From Bacteroidota bacterium (lineage in GTDB: Bacteria > Bacteroidota > Bacteroidia > Chitinophagales > Chitinophagaceae): a stretch of DNA of 40,599 bases. The stretch is from positions 1 through 40,599 of the forward strand of contig JAUZOE010000040.1 in NCBI GenBank assembly GCA_030706605.1, in the 5' to 3' direction. The translations under genes were made by a program, and so were the position numbers. This document shows positions 15,074-24,115 of the stretch, piece by piece. The stretch's first letter is position 1. Every line of letters starts with the position of its first letter. Under the pieces are notes generated by a model that did no database searches, was not told the DNA's origin, and saw only the letters and a program-made list of their open reading frames with translations.

Positions 15074-17194
15074 TTGGATATAAAAAAAGACATATTGTGG
15101 CGTGTTCACCTTTGCTTCCTTGGCATTATTGTGCTGGGAGTAATCGTGCTGGGCCGTGCTATTTACATTCAAAGAGTGCAGGGCCAGTATTGGAAAAGTA
15201 TGAGCAATAAGCAGCATCTGAAATATATAGATATTGATGCGGAGCGCGGGAGTATTTATAGTGAAGATGGCAATATGCTAAGCACTTCAATTCCGGTTTT
15301 TGACATATACGTTGATTTTGCTGCTGATGGTTTGCGGGAAAAAGAGGGAAAAAGATTTTATCATAACCTGGATTCACTTAGTTTTTCTCTGGCTAATTTA
15401 TTTAAAGATGGCAGTAAGGCTTTTTACAGGAAACTTCTGCTGTCGGCTTATAAAAAAAGAGCCAGGTATTTTCCTCTAAAAAAGAAAATTTCTTTTGAAC
15501 AATACCAGGCATTGAGAGACTTTCCTTTGGTAAGGCAGGGGCGCAATAAAAGTGGATTTATTGTGGATGTAAGGGATAACAGGGTTAATCCTTACGTACT
15601 ACTGGCCAATCGTACCATTGGACTTTCAAGAGGAGATACTAGCAGGAATGTGGGACTTGAAAGATCTTATGACAGTGTGCTAAGAGGTGAGACAGGCCAA
15701 CGTCTGGTTAGATATATGGCTGGAGCTTATGTGCCTGTGGATGGTGCAGAAATAGAACCGGAAAATGGGAAAGATATTATTACCACAATAAATACTTACA
15801 TACAGGATGTGGCTGAAAATGCTTTATTAAAGATGATGGAAGAAAATAATTCGCTCCAGGGAACCTGTATTGTAATGGAAGTAAAAACAGGTAAAATAAA
15901 AGCAATTGCCAATTTGGGTAGAAGGCCTGATGGTGAATACCTGGAAGATTATAATTATGGTGTTGGTAAAAAATCAGAACCAGGTTCTGTATTTAAGTTA
16001 GCGACACTATTATCACTTCTTGAAGATAAATATGTAGATACAGGAAGTATTGTGGATTGTGAAGGTGGCCAAAAAAATTTTTACGGTTTGACAATTAAGG
16101 ATTCGCACTTAGGGACTGGCCTCTTAACTGTAAAAGAAGCATTTGCGCGTTCGTCGAATGTGGCATTTGCAAAACTTGCGGATATGTACTATCATAATCA
16201 GCCTGAAAAATTTTATCAGCATTTGGATCATTTGCGGCTGGATAAAAAATCAGGAATTGATATTGTGGGAGCAGCAACTCCATATATAAAAAAACCAAGC
16301 AGTAAATATTGGGCAAAAACGACTATTCCCTTTATGGCACATGGTTATGAGGAACTGGTGACTCCGTTGAACCTGCTTATGCTTTATAATGCTGTTGCTA
16401 ATGATGGAAAGATGATGAAACCCTATCTCGTTAATTCTATAAATGAAATGGGAGTACCGGTCGAATCTTTTAAGCCAGAGGTATTAGTAGATAAAATTTG
16501 TAGTGATGAAACTCTGGGAAAATTAAAAGCCTGTTTGCTTGCAGTGGTAGAAAATGAGCATGGAACGGGACATGCTCTTAAAAATAATCTTTATGAGTTT
16601 GGTGGTAAAACCGGTACTGCTGTAACGGCAATGGATAATCGCGGATATAATAAAGGTGATAAAATTTATCAATCTGCTTTTATAGGATTTATTCCATTTA
16701 ATAATCCTCAATATAGTATAGCAGTAGTAATTCAAAATGGGAAAGAATCAAGACTTGCCTATGGCGGAGTAGTTGCCGGGCCAGTCTTTAAAGAAGTAGC
16801 AGACAGGTTGTATGCATCAAAAATTGCCAAGGAGTCAATAAATCAATTTGAAACAAACGGGGACAGTAGCCTCTATAAATTTTATGGAATGAAATCGGAT
16901 CTCAATAATATTCTGGATGTATTTAAATATAAAGAAATTGGGAATGATGGAAAAGGAGATTGGGGAACAACCATCCTTCAGGATGGAAGGGCGCAGTTAT
17001 TTGCTGATAATGTTACTGCCGGGAAAGATAAAATTCCTGACGTTAAGGGTTTGGGTTTAAAAGACGCGGTTTATCTCCTCGAAAATATGGGTTTAAAAGT
17101 AATGGTATCAGGAAAAGGAAAAGTTATTTACCAGTCTATAGCACAAAATTCAGAATTTAATAAAGGGCAATCAATTAAAATACAATTGAATTAA
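15074..17194 (+). CDS. ftsI: Septal transpeptidase FtsI/PBP3 with C-terminal PASTA domain
   Basis: This class B penicillin-binding protein crosslinks septal peptidoglycan. It has a membrane anchor at about 12-30, a dimerisation/pedestal domain (about 45-225), and a transpeptidase domain with SVFK (S305 nucleophile, K308), SSN (S360-N362) and KTGT (K512-G514). A PASTA domain occupies about 640-706 (IPDVKGLGLKDAVYLLENMG). The start must be TTG at 15074: the next ATG is at residue 43, beyond the membrane anchor. A C-terminal PASTA is found in many Bacteroidota and Gram-positive division PBPs but not in E. coli PbpB. The stop codon overlaps the murE start by one base. Confidence 0.96.
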   Translation: MDIKKDILWRVHLCFLGIIVLGVIVLGRAIYIQRVQGQYWKSMSNKQHLKYIDIDAERGSIYSEDGNMLSTSIPVFDIYVDFAADGLREKEGKRFYHNLDSLSFSLANLFKDGSKAFYRKLLLSAYKKRARYFPLKKKISFEQYQALRDFPLVRQGRNKSGFIVDVRDNRVNPYVLLANRTIGLSRGDTSRNVGLERSYDSVLRGETGQRLVRYMAGAYVPVDGAEIEPENGKDIITTINTYIQDVAENALLKMMEENNSLQGTCIVMEVKTGKIKAIANLGRRPDGEYLEDYNYGVGKKSEPGSVFKLATLLSLLEDKYVDTGSIVDCEGGQKNFYGLTIKDSHLGTGLLTVKEAFARSSNVAFAKLADMYYHNQPEKFYQHLDHLRLDKKSGIDIVGAATPYIKKPSSKYWAKTTIPFMAHGYEELVTPLNLLMLYNAVANDGKMMKPYLVNSINEMGVPVESFKPEVLVDKICSDETLGKLKACLLAVVENEHGTGHALKNNLYEFGGKTGTAVTAMDNRGYNKGDKIYQSAFIGFIPFNNPQYSIAVVIQNGKESRLAYGGVVAGPVFKEVADRLYASKIAKESINQFETNGDSSLYKFYGMKSDLNNILDVFKYKEIGNDGKGDWGTTILQDGRAQLFADNVTAGKDKIPDVKGLGLKDAVYLLENMGLKVMVSGKGKVIYQSIAQNSEFNKGQSIKIQLN

Positions 17195-18660
17195 TGGCAT
17201 TGTTGCAACAAATATTGTATAAAGTAAATATTCTTTCAGTATTAGGCTCCACCGACACTGAAATTATTGATTTACAGCTTGACTCACGAAAGGTGATTCC
17301 GGGTTCATGTTTTATTGCTCAAAGAGGAACACTTTCCGATGGACATAATTTTATTGACATTGCAATAGCGAATGGAGCGGTTGCAATCATCTGTGAAAAA
17401 TTGCCAGAATTAATTAATCAAAAAGTGCAATATACGGTTGTTGAAAATAGTAGTATAGCTGCCGGAATTATGGCTCATAATTTTTATGGACAGGTTACGG
17501 AAAAAATTAAACTTATAGGCATAACAGGAACCAATGGAAAAACAACGATTGCTACTTTATTATTTAAATTATTTTCTTCCCTAGGCTATAAATGTGGTTT
17601 AATCAGCACCGTTCAAAATCAAATTGGTGATGAGATTTTAACTGCAACACTTACTACCCCTGATACCCTCAGTTTGAATCAACTTCTGTTCAAAATGCAT
17701 GCGGGCCAATGCTCGCATGCATTTATGGAAGTGAGCTCACACGCTCTGGCTCAGCACAGGATAGAGGGCTTGCACTTTACCGGTGGAATTTTTAGCAATA
17801 TTACCCATGATCATCTTGATTATCATAAAACTTTTGATGAATATATAAGAGTAAAAAAATCATTTTTTGATTCTTTGCCATCTACATCTTTTGCTTTGAG
17901 CAATGCCGATGACAGGCGTGGCGAAGTAATGTTGCAAAATACAAAAGCAAAAAAATATTGGTATAGCCTGAAAAAGATGGCTGATTTTAAAGGAAAAATA
18001 ATAGAAAATTCTCTGTTGGGGCTTCAGTTATTGATCAATGATATAGAAGTTCATTTTAGATTAATAGGCTCATTTAATGCCTATAATTTATTAGCGGTAT
18101 ATGGAGCTGCAATATGTTTAGGTGAAAATAAAGAAACTGTTTTACAAACATTAAGCAGTCTTGATGGAGCCGAGGGAAGATTCGATTATATGATTTCTTT
18201 AAAAGAAAAAGTAGTTGGAATAGTGGATTATGCGCATACCCCTGACGCGTTACTAAATGTGTTGGCGACTATAAAGAATTTAAGAGAGGGACAGGAAAAA
18301 ATAATAACTGTAGTGGGTTGTGGTGGCAATCGAGATAAAACAAAAAGACCCGTTATGGCGGAAGTTGCATGTGAATACAGTGATAAAATCATTTTCACTT
18401 CTGATAATCCAAGGAATGAGGATCCCGGGCAAATCATAAAGGAAATAGAAGCAGGCGTGCCAATTACCGCAAGGAAAAAATGCATTTCGATTGTAGAGAG
18501 AAAAGAAGCTATTAAAACAGCAGTTACCCTGGCGCAAAAACAGGATATCATATTAGTGGCTGGGAAAGGACACGAAAAATACCAGGAAATAAATGGAGTA
18601 AAAAAAGATTTTGATGATAAAAAGATTTTGGCGGAAATGTTTGATTTGTTAGGAAAATAA
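17194..18660 (+). CDS. murE: UDP-MurNAc-tripeptide synthetase, meso-DAP type
   Basis: MurE adds the third amino acid to UDP-MurNAc-L-Ala-D-Glu in the cytoplasm. The ATP-binding loop is GTNGKTT (112-118) and the carbamylated-lysine/UDP region VSSHALAQHR follows. The substrate-selectivity motif is DNPR (D404-R407, in SDNPRNEDP), the version associated with meso-diaminopimelate; lysine-adding enzymes differ here. The peptidoglycan is therefore predicted to be DAP-type. At 488 aa it is of standard length. The ATG shares one base with the ftsI stop (TAATG), indicating tight translational coupling. Confidence 0.97.
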   Translation: MALLQQILYKVNILSVLGSTDTEIIDLQLDSRKVIPGSCFIAQRGTLSDGHNFIDIAIANGAVAIICEKLPELINQKVQYTVVENSSIAAGIMAHNFYGQVTEKIKLIGITGTNGKTTIATLLFKLFSSLGYKCGLISTVQNQIGDEILTATLTTPDTLSLNQLLFKMHAGQCSHAFMEVSSHALAQHRIEGLHFTGGIFSNITHDHLDYHKTFDEYIRVKKSFFDSLPSTSFALSNADDRRGEVMLQNTKAKKYWYSLKKMADFKGKIIENSLLGLQLLINDIEVHFRLIGSFNAYNLLAVYGAAICLGENKETVLQTLSSLDGAEGRFDYMISLKEKVVGIVDYAHTPDALLNVLATIKNLREGQEKIITVVGCGGNRDKTKRPVMAEVACEYSDKIIFTSDNPRNEDPGQIIKEIEAGVPITARKKCISIVERKEAIKTAVTLAQKQDIILVAGKGHEKYQEINGVKKDFDDKKILAEMFDLLGK

Positions 18661-18697
18661 AAAAGCAGAAAGTAAAAATTTAAAAAGAACAATTTAA

Positions 18698-20002
18698 ATG
18701 CTTTATCACCTCTTTGAATGGTTTACTAAAAACGGGATCAAATTTCCGGGTAGTGGACTTTTCCATTTCATCACCTTCAGGGTGTTGGTGTCAGTGATAT
18801 TGTCATTGTTAATTACCACTATTTACGGTAAACGGCTGATAGGAATTTTAAGGAAAAAACAAGTAGGTGAATCAGTTAGAGAACTTGGATTAGCGGGAGA
18901 AAAAATGAAAAGTGGAACTCCAACTATGGGAGGGATTATTATTTTGCTCGCTATTGTAATCCCCACTTTATTACTGGCAAATTTAGACAAAGTTTATGTG
19001 AGACTTATGCTACTATGTACTGTTTGGCTGGGTATAATAGGCTTTATAGATGATTATTTAAAAATAAAAGCAAGACGAATTTCAAAGGCTAAAGGGATCC
19101 CGTATAAAAAAACAAATGCAGATGGCCTTGCCGGAAAATTTAAAATATTAGGACAAATTATTCTTGGGATCATTATTGGAGCTACACTTTACTTTAATCC
19201 AAGTGTGGTAGTGAAGCGGGAAATTATAGGGAATAATACCGGTAGTGCATTTGTGCCGCAGCGGGGCGAACATAAATTGAGTGAAGACACTGTAATTGCC
19301 GATGGCGAAGTTCACAGGTTTGTAACGGTGAAAACACCAATTACTACTATTCCCTTTGTGAAAACACATGAATTCAATTATGCCAGGTTGTTGCCTCAGA
19401 AGTGGGAAGACTATACATATATTCTTTACATACTTATTGTAATTTTTATTGTAACGGCGGTTTCAAATGGGGCAAATATTACTGATGGATTAGATGGGTT
19501 GGCAACCGGTGTTAGCGCTATAATTGGAATTGGTTTGGGCGTATTTGTTTTTGTAAGCAGTAATGTGCGCATTGCCGATTATTTAAACATTATGTACATC
19601 CCCAACCTGGGCGAACTTTCCATTTTTGTTGCCGCCTTTGTTGGCGCTTGTGTGGGGTTTTTATGGTACAATGCTTATCCGGCACAGGTTTTTATGGGTG
19701 ATACAGGAAGCTTGGCACTGGGTGGCATCATTGCATCCCTGGCCTTTATAGTAAGGAAAGAATTGTTGATCCCTATTTTTTGCTTTGTGTTTTTAATAGA
19801 GAATTTAAGTGTAATGATACAGGTTACTTATTTCAAATACACTAAGCGGAAATATGGAGAAGGGAAAAGAGTTTTTTTAATGAGTCCCCTGCATCATCAT
19901 TATCAAAAATTAGGTTATCACGAGAGTAAAATTGCAGTGCGTTTTTGGGTAGTAACTATTATAACGGTAGTGTTTGCGGTGGTTACATTAAAATTGAGAT
20001 AA
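18698..20002 (+). CDS. mraY: Phospho-MurNAc-pentapeptide transferase MraY
   Basis: MraY moves phospho-MurNAc-pentapeptide from UDP to undecaprenyl phosphate, making lipid I in the inner membrane. It is polytopic (about ten helices) and carries the family's catalytic residues: GFIDDYLKIK (near 115), NITDGLDGLATG (near 262), the GDTGSLALGG loop and PLHHHYQKLG (near 397). The 434-aa length exceeds the ~360 aa of E. coli MraY, owing mainly to a hydrophilic insert at about 170-235 (from VKREIIGNN to QKWEDYTY) between two helices; Bacteroidota MraY proteins commonly have such an insert. It starts 37 bp after murE and is followed by an unusual 238-bp gap. Confidence 0.97.
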   Translation: MLYHLFEWFTKNGIKFPGSGLFHFITFRVLVSVILSLLITTIYGKRLIGILRKKQVGESVRELGLAGEKMKSGTPTMGGIIILLAIVIPTLLLANLDKVYVRLMLLCTVWLGIIGFIDDYLKIKARRISKAKGIPYKKTNADGLAGKFKILGQIILGIIIGATLYFNPSVVVKREIIGNNTGSAFVPQRGEHKLSEDTVIADGEVHRFVTVKTPITTIPFVKTHEFNYARLLPQKWEDYTYILYILIVIFIVTAVSNGANITDGLDGLATGVSAIIGIGLGVFVFVSSNVRIADYLNIMYIPNLGELSIFVAAFVGACVGFLWYNAYPAQVFMGDTGSLALGGIIASLAFIVRKELLIPIFCFVFLIENLSVMIQVTYFKYTKRKYGEGKRVFLMSPLHHHYQKLGYHESKIAVRFWVVTIITVVFAVVTLKLR

Positions 20003-20012
20003 AAGAATTGGA

Positions 20013-20132
20013 TTTGTCTTTATGAAAATGATTTTTTAAAAATTTTACGAGTATTTGGGTGGACTCGTATAATCCAGGAAAAAGGTGAAGGGTACAAAAT
20101 GAAATGATGTTTGTCTCTATGAAAATGATTTT
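20013..20132 (+). repeat. Direct repeat pair in the mraY-murD gap
   Basis: A 23-bp segment at 20013-20035 (beginning TTTGTCTTTATGAAAATG) recurs at 20110-20132 with a single T-to-C change, 97 bp apart. Between the copies lies the hairpin at 20046-20069. The arrangement suggests a small local duplication or the ends of an inserted piece. No transposase or known element type is recognisable. Confidence 0.7.
20046..20069 (+). other. Hairpin between mraY and murD
   Basis: TACGAGT (20046-20052) pairs perfectly with ACTCGTA (20063-20069) across a 10-nt loop. No U-tract follows directly, so it does not look like a normal intrinsic terminator; it may be a processing or attenuation structure inside the dcw transcript. 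Confidence 0.4.
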
Positions 20133-20231
20133 AAGAAAAGTTAGTTCTCACCATATCCTGTGATGGCTTTTCCTGCCCGCAAAGTTCATACCGTTGAAGA
20201 ACCATTATTTTTTAATTGTGAGTACAATTGA
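20119..20231 (+). other. Two overlapping mini-ORFs leading into murD (putative leader peptides)
   Basis: An ATG inside the second repeat copy opens a 14-codon frame (MKMILRKVSSHHIL, 20119-20163). Its TGA overlaps by one base the ATG of a 22-codon frame (20163-20231, beginning MAFPARKVHTVEEP), which ends 9 bp before the murD ATG. The TGATG overlap resembles translational coupling. No Shine-Dalgarno and no homology is evident; the frames may be chance. Confidence 0.2.
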
Positions 20232-20240
20232 AAACGACGA

Positions 20241-21581
20241 ATGAAAGATAGAATAGTAATACTGGGTGCCGGCGAAAGCGGTATAGGTGCAGCATTGCTT
20301 GCACAGTTAAATGGATTTGATGTGCTGGTAAGTGACGGAGGACTCATCAACCCGGTATTTAAAGAGGAACTGGCTAGGCATGTAATTGAATTTGAAGAAG
20401 GAGCGCACACCAGAGAGAAAATTTTAAAGGCATCACTGGTTATTAAAAGTCCTGGCATTCCTGAGAAAAGCGAAATAGTAAAGCTTTTAAGGAAAAGTGG
20501 AATTGAGATAATAAGCGAAATAGAATTTGCTTACAGGTATAAAGGCAATAGTAAAATCGTAGCCGTCACCGGTAGCAATGGAAAAACAACCACTGCATCT
20601 ATGATATATCACATATATCAATCTGCAGGGTTGGATTGCGCTTTGGTTGGGAATATAGGATTTTCTTTTGCAAGGCAGGTGGCCGCAGATCCTAAAAAGA
20701 TCTATGTGATAGAAATAAGTTCTTTTCAATTGGATGATATAAAAACGTTTAGAGCAGATGTTGGCATAATAACCAATATTACTGAAGATCATTTAGACAG
20801 GTATGAATACAATTTTGAAAATTATATAAAAAGTAAATTCAGAATTATAGAAAATCAAACTAAAGAAGATGTTTTTATTTATAACGCAGATGATGAAGTA
20901 ACTATAAAGTATGTGAATCAATTTTTAAAACAGTCTAACTCATTACCAATAAGTATGAACAAGCAATTGCCCCAGGGCGCATATATAATAGATGCTGAAA
21001 TGCATTTAAAATGGAAAAGAGAAGAAATGAATATGAGTGTGGAAGATTTTGCACTTAAAGGAAAACATAATCAATATAACACAATGGCGGCAGGACTTTC
21101 AGCAGTGGTAATGGATATAAGGAAAGAAAAAATCAGGGATTCAATACAAACATTTGAAAGTCTTGATCACCGGATGTCAACCGTTGCTACCATAAGAGGG
21201 GTGGAGTTTATAAACGACAGTAAAGCAACTAATGTAAACAGCACCTGGTATGCACTTGAATCAATGACTAAGCCTGTGATTTTGATTCTTGGTGGAGTGG
21301 ATAAAGGAAATGACTATTCTTTTATAAAAGACTTGGTGAAAGAAAAAGTAAAGGCTATTGTATGCCTGGGAGTTGATAACAGGAAAATACATGAGGCATT
21401 CGGCGGCGAGATGTCATTGATTGTAAATACAGAGAGTGCAAAGGGTGCTGTACAGGCAGCTTTTCATTTTGCTGAAAAAGGTGATGTGGTTTTGTTATCA
21501 CCGGCTTGTGCCAGCTTTGATCTTTTTAAAAATTATGAGGATCGTGGGATGCAGTTTATAGAAGCAGTAAAAGATCTATAA
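20241..21581 (+). CDS. murD: UDP-MurNAc-L-alanine:D-glutamate ligase
   Basis: MurD adds D-glutamate to UDP-MurNAc-L-alanine. The 446-aa protein starts with a Rossmann-type motif VILGAGESGIGAAL (6-19), followed by the ATP loop TGSNGKTTTAS (110-120), EISSFQLDD, NITEDHLDRY, the FINDSKATN segment that binds nucleotide, GGVDKGNDY, and LSPACASFDLFKNYEDRG near the end, all diagnostic for MurD. The ATG at 20241 places the Rossmann motif at the N-terminus as in homologues. Unlike most joints in this cluster it is separated from the preceding gene by 238 bp holding a duplicated segment and mini-ORFs, so its translation may be less coupled. Confidence 0.97.
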   Translation: MKDRIVILGAGESGIGAALLAQLNGFDVLVSDGGLINPVFKEELARHVIEFEEGAHTREKILKASLVIKSPGIPEKSEIVKLLRKSGIEIISEIEFAYRYKGNSKIVAVTGSNGKTTTASMIYHIYQSAGLDCALVGNIGFSFARQVAADPKKIYVIEISSFQLDDIKTFRADVGIITNITEDHLDRYEYNFENYIKSKFRIIENQTKEDVFIYNADDEVTIKYVNQFLKQSNSLPISMNKQLPQGAYIIDAEMHLKWKREEMNMSVEDFALKGKHNQYNTMAAGLSAVVMDIRKEKIRDSIQTFESLDHRMSTVATIRGVEFINDSKATNVNSTWYALESMTKPVILILGGVDKGNDYSFIKDLVKEKVKAIVCLGVDNRKIHEAFGGEMSLIVNTESAKGAVQAAFHFAEKGDVVLLSPACASFDLFKNYEDRGMQFIEAVKDL

Positions 21582-21638
21582 AAAGGAAATTTAAAAACAT
21601 TGAAACTTCTTGAATTAAAATAATGGAAGTAATTATAA

Positions 21639-22943
21639 ATGAGTGAAACAAAACAAATAGTATCTAACACATTCTCTTCCGCACAGGAAGTAACGGGCAA
21701 TATTTTGAACCGTACCAAAGGAGATAAAGTGATTTGGGCCATTGTATGCATGCTTACAATGGTTAGTATCTTGGTGGTTTATAGCAGCATAGGGTCACTT
21801 GCTTATAGGATGAACAAAACAACAGAAAGTTATTTGTTTAAGCAGGTGGGATACATAGCATTAGGAGTAATTATTATTTATTTTGCACATAGGGTTAATT
21901 ATACTATTTATTCTCGCGTGGCTTCCATTTTATTTATCATTTCTATACCGCTTTTATTATACACTTTAAAATATGGCAGTAATATAAATGAAGCTAATCG
22001 GTGGATCAGATTACCATTAGTCAATCTTACATTTCAAACATCTGACCTGGCAAAGCTCGCATTGTTTATGTATATGAGTCGGCTCCTGAGTAGAAGACAA
22101 AATGTGATTAAAGATTTTAAAAAAGGCTTTATTCCTTTGATCCTTCCTGTTTTTATTATTTGTATCCTGATTGCACCTGCTAATTTATCTACCTCTTTAT
22201 TGATTGGCGGTATAGCGCTTATGCTAATGTTTATTGGCCGGGTAAGGGTTCGTCATATTTTGCTTGTTGTGGGCGCTGCATTAATTCCCTTGATCATTTT
22301 AGTTTCTGTCGCTTCTCATTACTATAATCACGAAGATCATGTTTCAAAAGATTTACCTGCCGTATTAACTTTTGGTAGAATGCCAACATGGGTAAAGCGG
22401 GTACAAAATTTTATGTATGCCGGCAATGAAGATGCTTCGTACCAGATTCAGCAGGCAAAAATTGCTATTGCTTCCGGGGGCATATTCGGTAAAGGGCCGG
22501 GTAAAAGTGAGCAAAGAAATTTTCTGCCCCATCCTTATAGCGATGTTATTTATGCAATCATTATTGAAGAATATGGCCTTGTTGGAGGGGCAGTAATTTT
22601 ATTAATCTACCTGCTTTTTCTTTTTCGAAGTATCAGGCTTTTTCGACGATGTCCGTATGCCTTTGGGGCATTCCTGGCAGTGGCGTTAAGTTTCACTTTG
22701 GTAATTCAGGCTATGGTAAATATGGCGGTTAATGTCAATATTTTTCCTACTACCGGAGTCACTTTGCCATTGGTGAGTATGGGGGGAAGTAGCCTGTTGT
22801 TTACCTGTTTTTCTATTGGAATTATTTTAAGTGTAGCCAGGAATGTGGAGCAGGCAGAAGGTAAAAATGCAGAATTAGCAATTCAAAGGGCTGAAGAAAA
22901 TGCTTTAGCCGATAAAGAAGAGGAAAATGAGCATGCAGAATGA
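21639..22943 (+). CDS. ftsW: Septal peptidoglycan glycosyltransferase FtsW (SEDS)
   Basis: FtsW is the polytopic SEDS glycosyltransferase that polymerises lipid II at the division site together with FtsI. About ten membrane helices are visible. The catalytic aspartate region is present as FLPHPYSDVIYAIIIEE, with D302 at the position of the SEDS general base, preceded by GGIFGKGPGKSEQRN (280-294). C-terminal motifs MAVNVNIFPTTGVTLPLVSMGG are diagnostic. In the QPDxGT-type segment the aspartate is replaced (APANLSTS, 179-186), which I believe is common in Bacteroidota. The N-terminal cytoplasmic tail is about 30 residues and the C-terminal tail is acidic. It overlaps murG by 17 bp. Confidence 0.96.
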   Translation: MSETKQIVSNTFSSAQEVTGNILNRTKGDKVIWAIVCMLTMVSILVVYSSIGSLAYRMNKTTESYLFKQVGYIALGVIIIYFAHRVNYTIYSRVASILFIISIPLLLYTLKYGSNINEANRWIRLPLVNLTFQTSDLAKLALFMYMSRLLSRRQNVIKDFKKGFIPLILPVFIICILIAPANLSTSLLIGGIALMLMFIGRVRVRHILLVVGAALIPLIILVSVASHYYNHEDHVSKDLPAVLTFGRMPTWVKRVQNFMYAGNEDASYQIQQAKIAIASGGIFGKGPGKSEQRNFLPHPYSDVIYAIIIEEYGLVGGAVILLIYLLFLFRSIRLFRRCPYAFGAFLAVALSFTLVIQAMVNMAVNVNIFPTTGVTLPLVSMGGSSLLFTCFSIGIILSVARNVEQAEGKNAELAIQRAEENALADKEEENEHAE

Positions 22944-24075
22944 AAGGATCAAAAATAAAGATAGCAATGATGTTTCAAAAAAGAATGAAACCATACGAAT
23001 CATTATTGCCGGTGGAGGTACGGGGGGGCATATTTTTCCGGCATTGGCAATTGCCAATGCTTTGAAGAAAATGGAACCGGCGATTGAAATTTTATTTGTT
23101 GGGGCAAAAGGAAAAATGGAAATGGAAAAAATACCGCAGGCCGGATACAGAATTGAGGGTTTGGATATAGCGGGGTTTAACAGAAGTTCTTTGATAAAAA
23201 ATATAGGGCTGCCTTTCAAACTGGTAAAAAGTTTCCTTCAGGTAAGGAGAATTTTTAAACGCTTTAAGCCTGATGCAGTAGTAGGAGTGGGTGGATATTC
23301 AACTTTTCCTGTATTGCGATTTGCGCAGAGCAAAGGAATTCCCTCATTCGTACATGAGAGCAATTCATTTGCAGGAAAGAGTAATATGTTATTAGGAAAA
23401 AGAGCCACTAAAGTCTTTGCAGCAAGCGATGGCATGCAAAAATTTTTCCCAAAAGAAAAACTGTTGCTAACAGGAAACCCAGTACGAAAAAATATTGTGA
23501 AAACATTTGTGGCAAGAGGCGAAGGGATACAATTTTTCGGATTGGATGAAAATAAAAAAACAGTATTGGCTATTGGCGGTAGCCTGGGTGCTAAAAGTAT
23601 TAATGAGGCTTTGGCAACACACATTGATGAGTTTGCACAAAACGATTTACAATTGATATGGCAAACCGGAAGAAGTACAGCGGAACAATATATGTTGGTA
23701 GGAGAAGGAAGAGCAAATATTTGGGTAAATGATTTTATAAATGAGATGGAGTATGCGTATGCTGCTGCGGACATAATTATCAGCCGATCGGGAAGTACTG
23801 TGTATGAATTGTGTGTAATTGGCAAACCGGCAGTGTTAGTGCCATATCCATATGCGGCGGAAGATCACCAAACAGCTAATGCAATGAGCCTGGTGAATAA
23901 AAATGCGGCTTTGATGATAAAGGATAATGAAGCAAAAGAACAACTGGTAGCGACTGTAATTGATTTATCAAAAAATGAAATATTGCAACAAGAACTTAAA
24001 AAAAATATTATTCCATTAGCAATAACTGATGCCGATGACGTAATAGCTAAAGAGATTATAAAAATAGTTAATTAA
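22927..24075 (+). CDS. murG: Undecaprenyldiphospho-muramoylpentapeptide GlcNAc transferase MurG
   Basis: MurG adds GlcNAc to lipid I on the cytoplasmic membrane face, producing lipid II. It is a GT-B enzyme of 382 aa: the N-terminal glycine-rich motif IIIAGGGTGGHIFPALAIAN (26-45), GVGGYSTFPVL, HESN, and GGSLGAKSINEAL opening the C-terminal domain, then SRSGSTVYEL, PAVLVPYPYAAEDHQ and the family's donor-site residues. The motif normally starts within a few residues of the N-terminus; here 25 polar, charged residues precede it (from ATG 22927, or 23 from the ATG at 22933). Both candidate starts lie inside the ftsW reading frame, so the overlap is real. Confidence 0.97.
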   Translation: MSMQNERIKNKDSNDVSKKNETIRIIIAGGGTGGHIFPALAIANALKKMEPAIEILFVGAKGKMEMEKIPQAGYRIEGLDIAGFNRSSLIKNIGLPFKLVKSFLQVRRIFKRFKPDAVVGVGGYSTFPVLRFAQSKGIPSFVHESNSFAGKSNMLLGKRATKVFAASDGMQKFFPKEKLLLTGNPVRKNIVKTFVARGEGIQFFGLDENKKTVLAIGGSLGAKSINEALATHIDEFAQNDLQLIWQTGRSTAEQYMLVGEGRANIWVNDFINEMEYAYAAADIIISRSGSTVYELCVIGKPAVLVPYPYAAEDHQTANAMSLVNKNAALMIKDNEAKEQLVATVIDLSKNEILQQELKKNIIPLAITDADDVIAKEIIKIVN

Positions 24076-24115
24076 TAAAAAACTAAAAAATAGTACATCA
24101 GGATTTAATTAAATA

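Noticed and set aside
23238-23825. 195-codon open frame antisense to murG
   Set aside because: murG motifs are continuous on the plus strand; the antisense product shows no domain.
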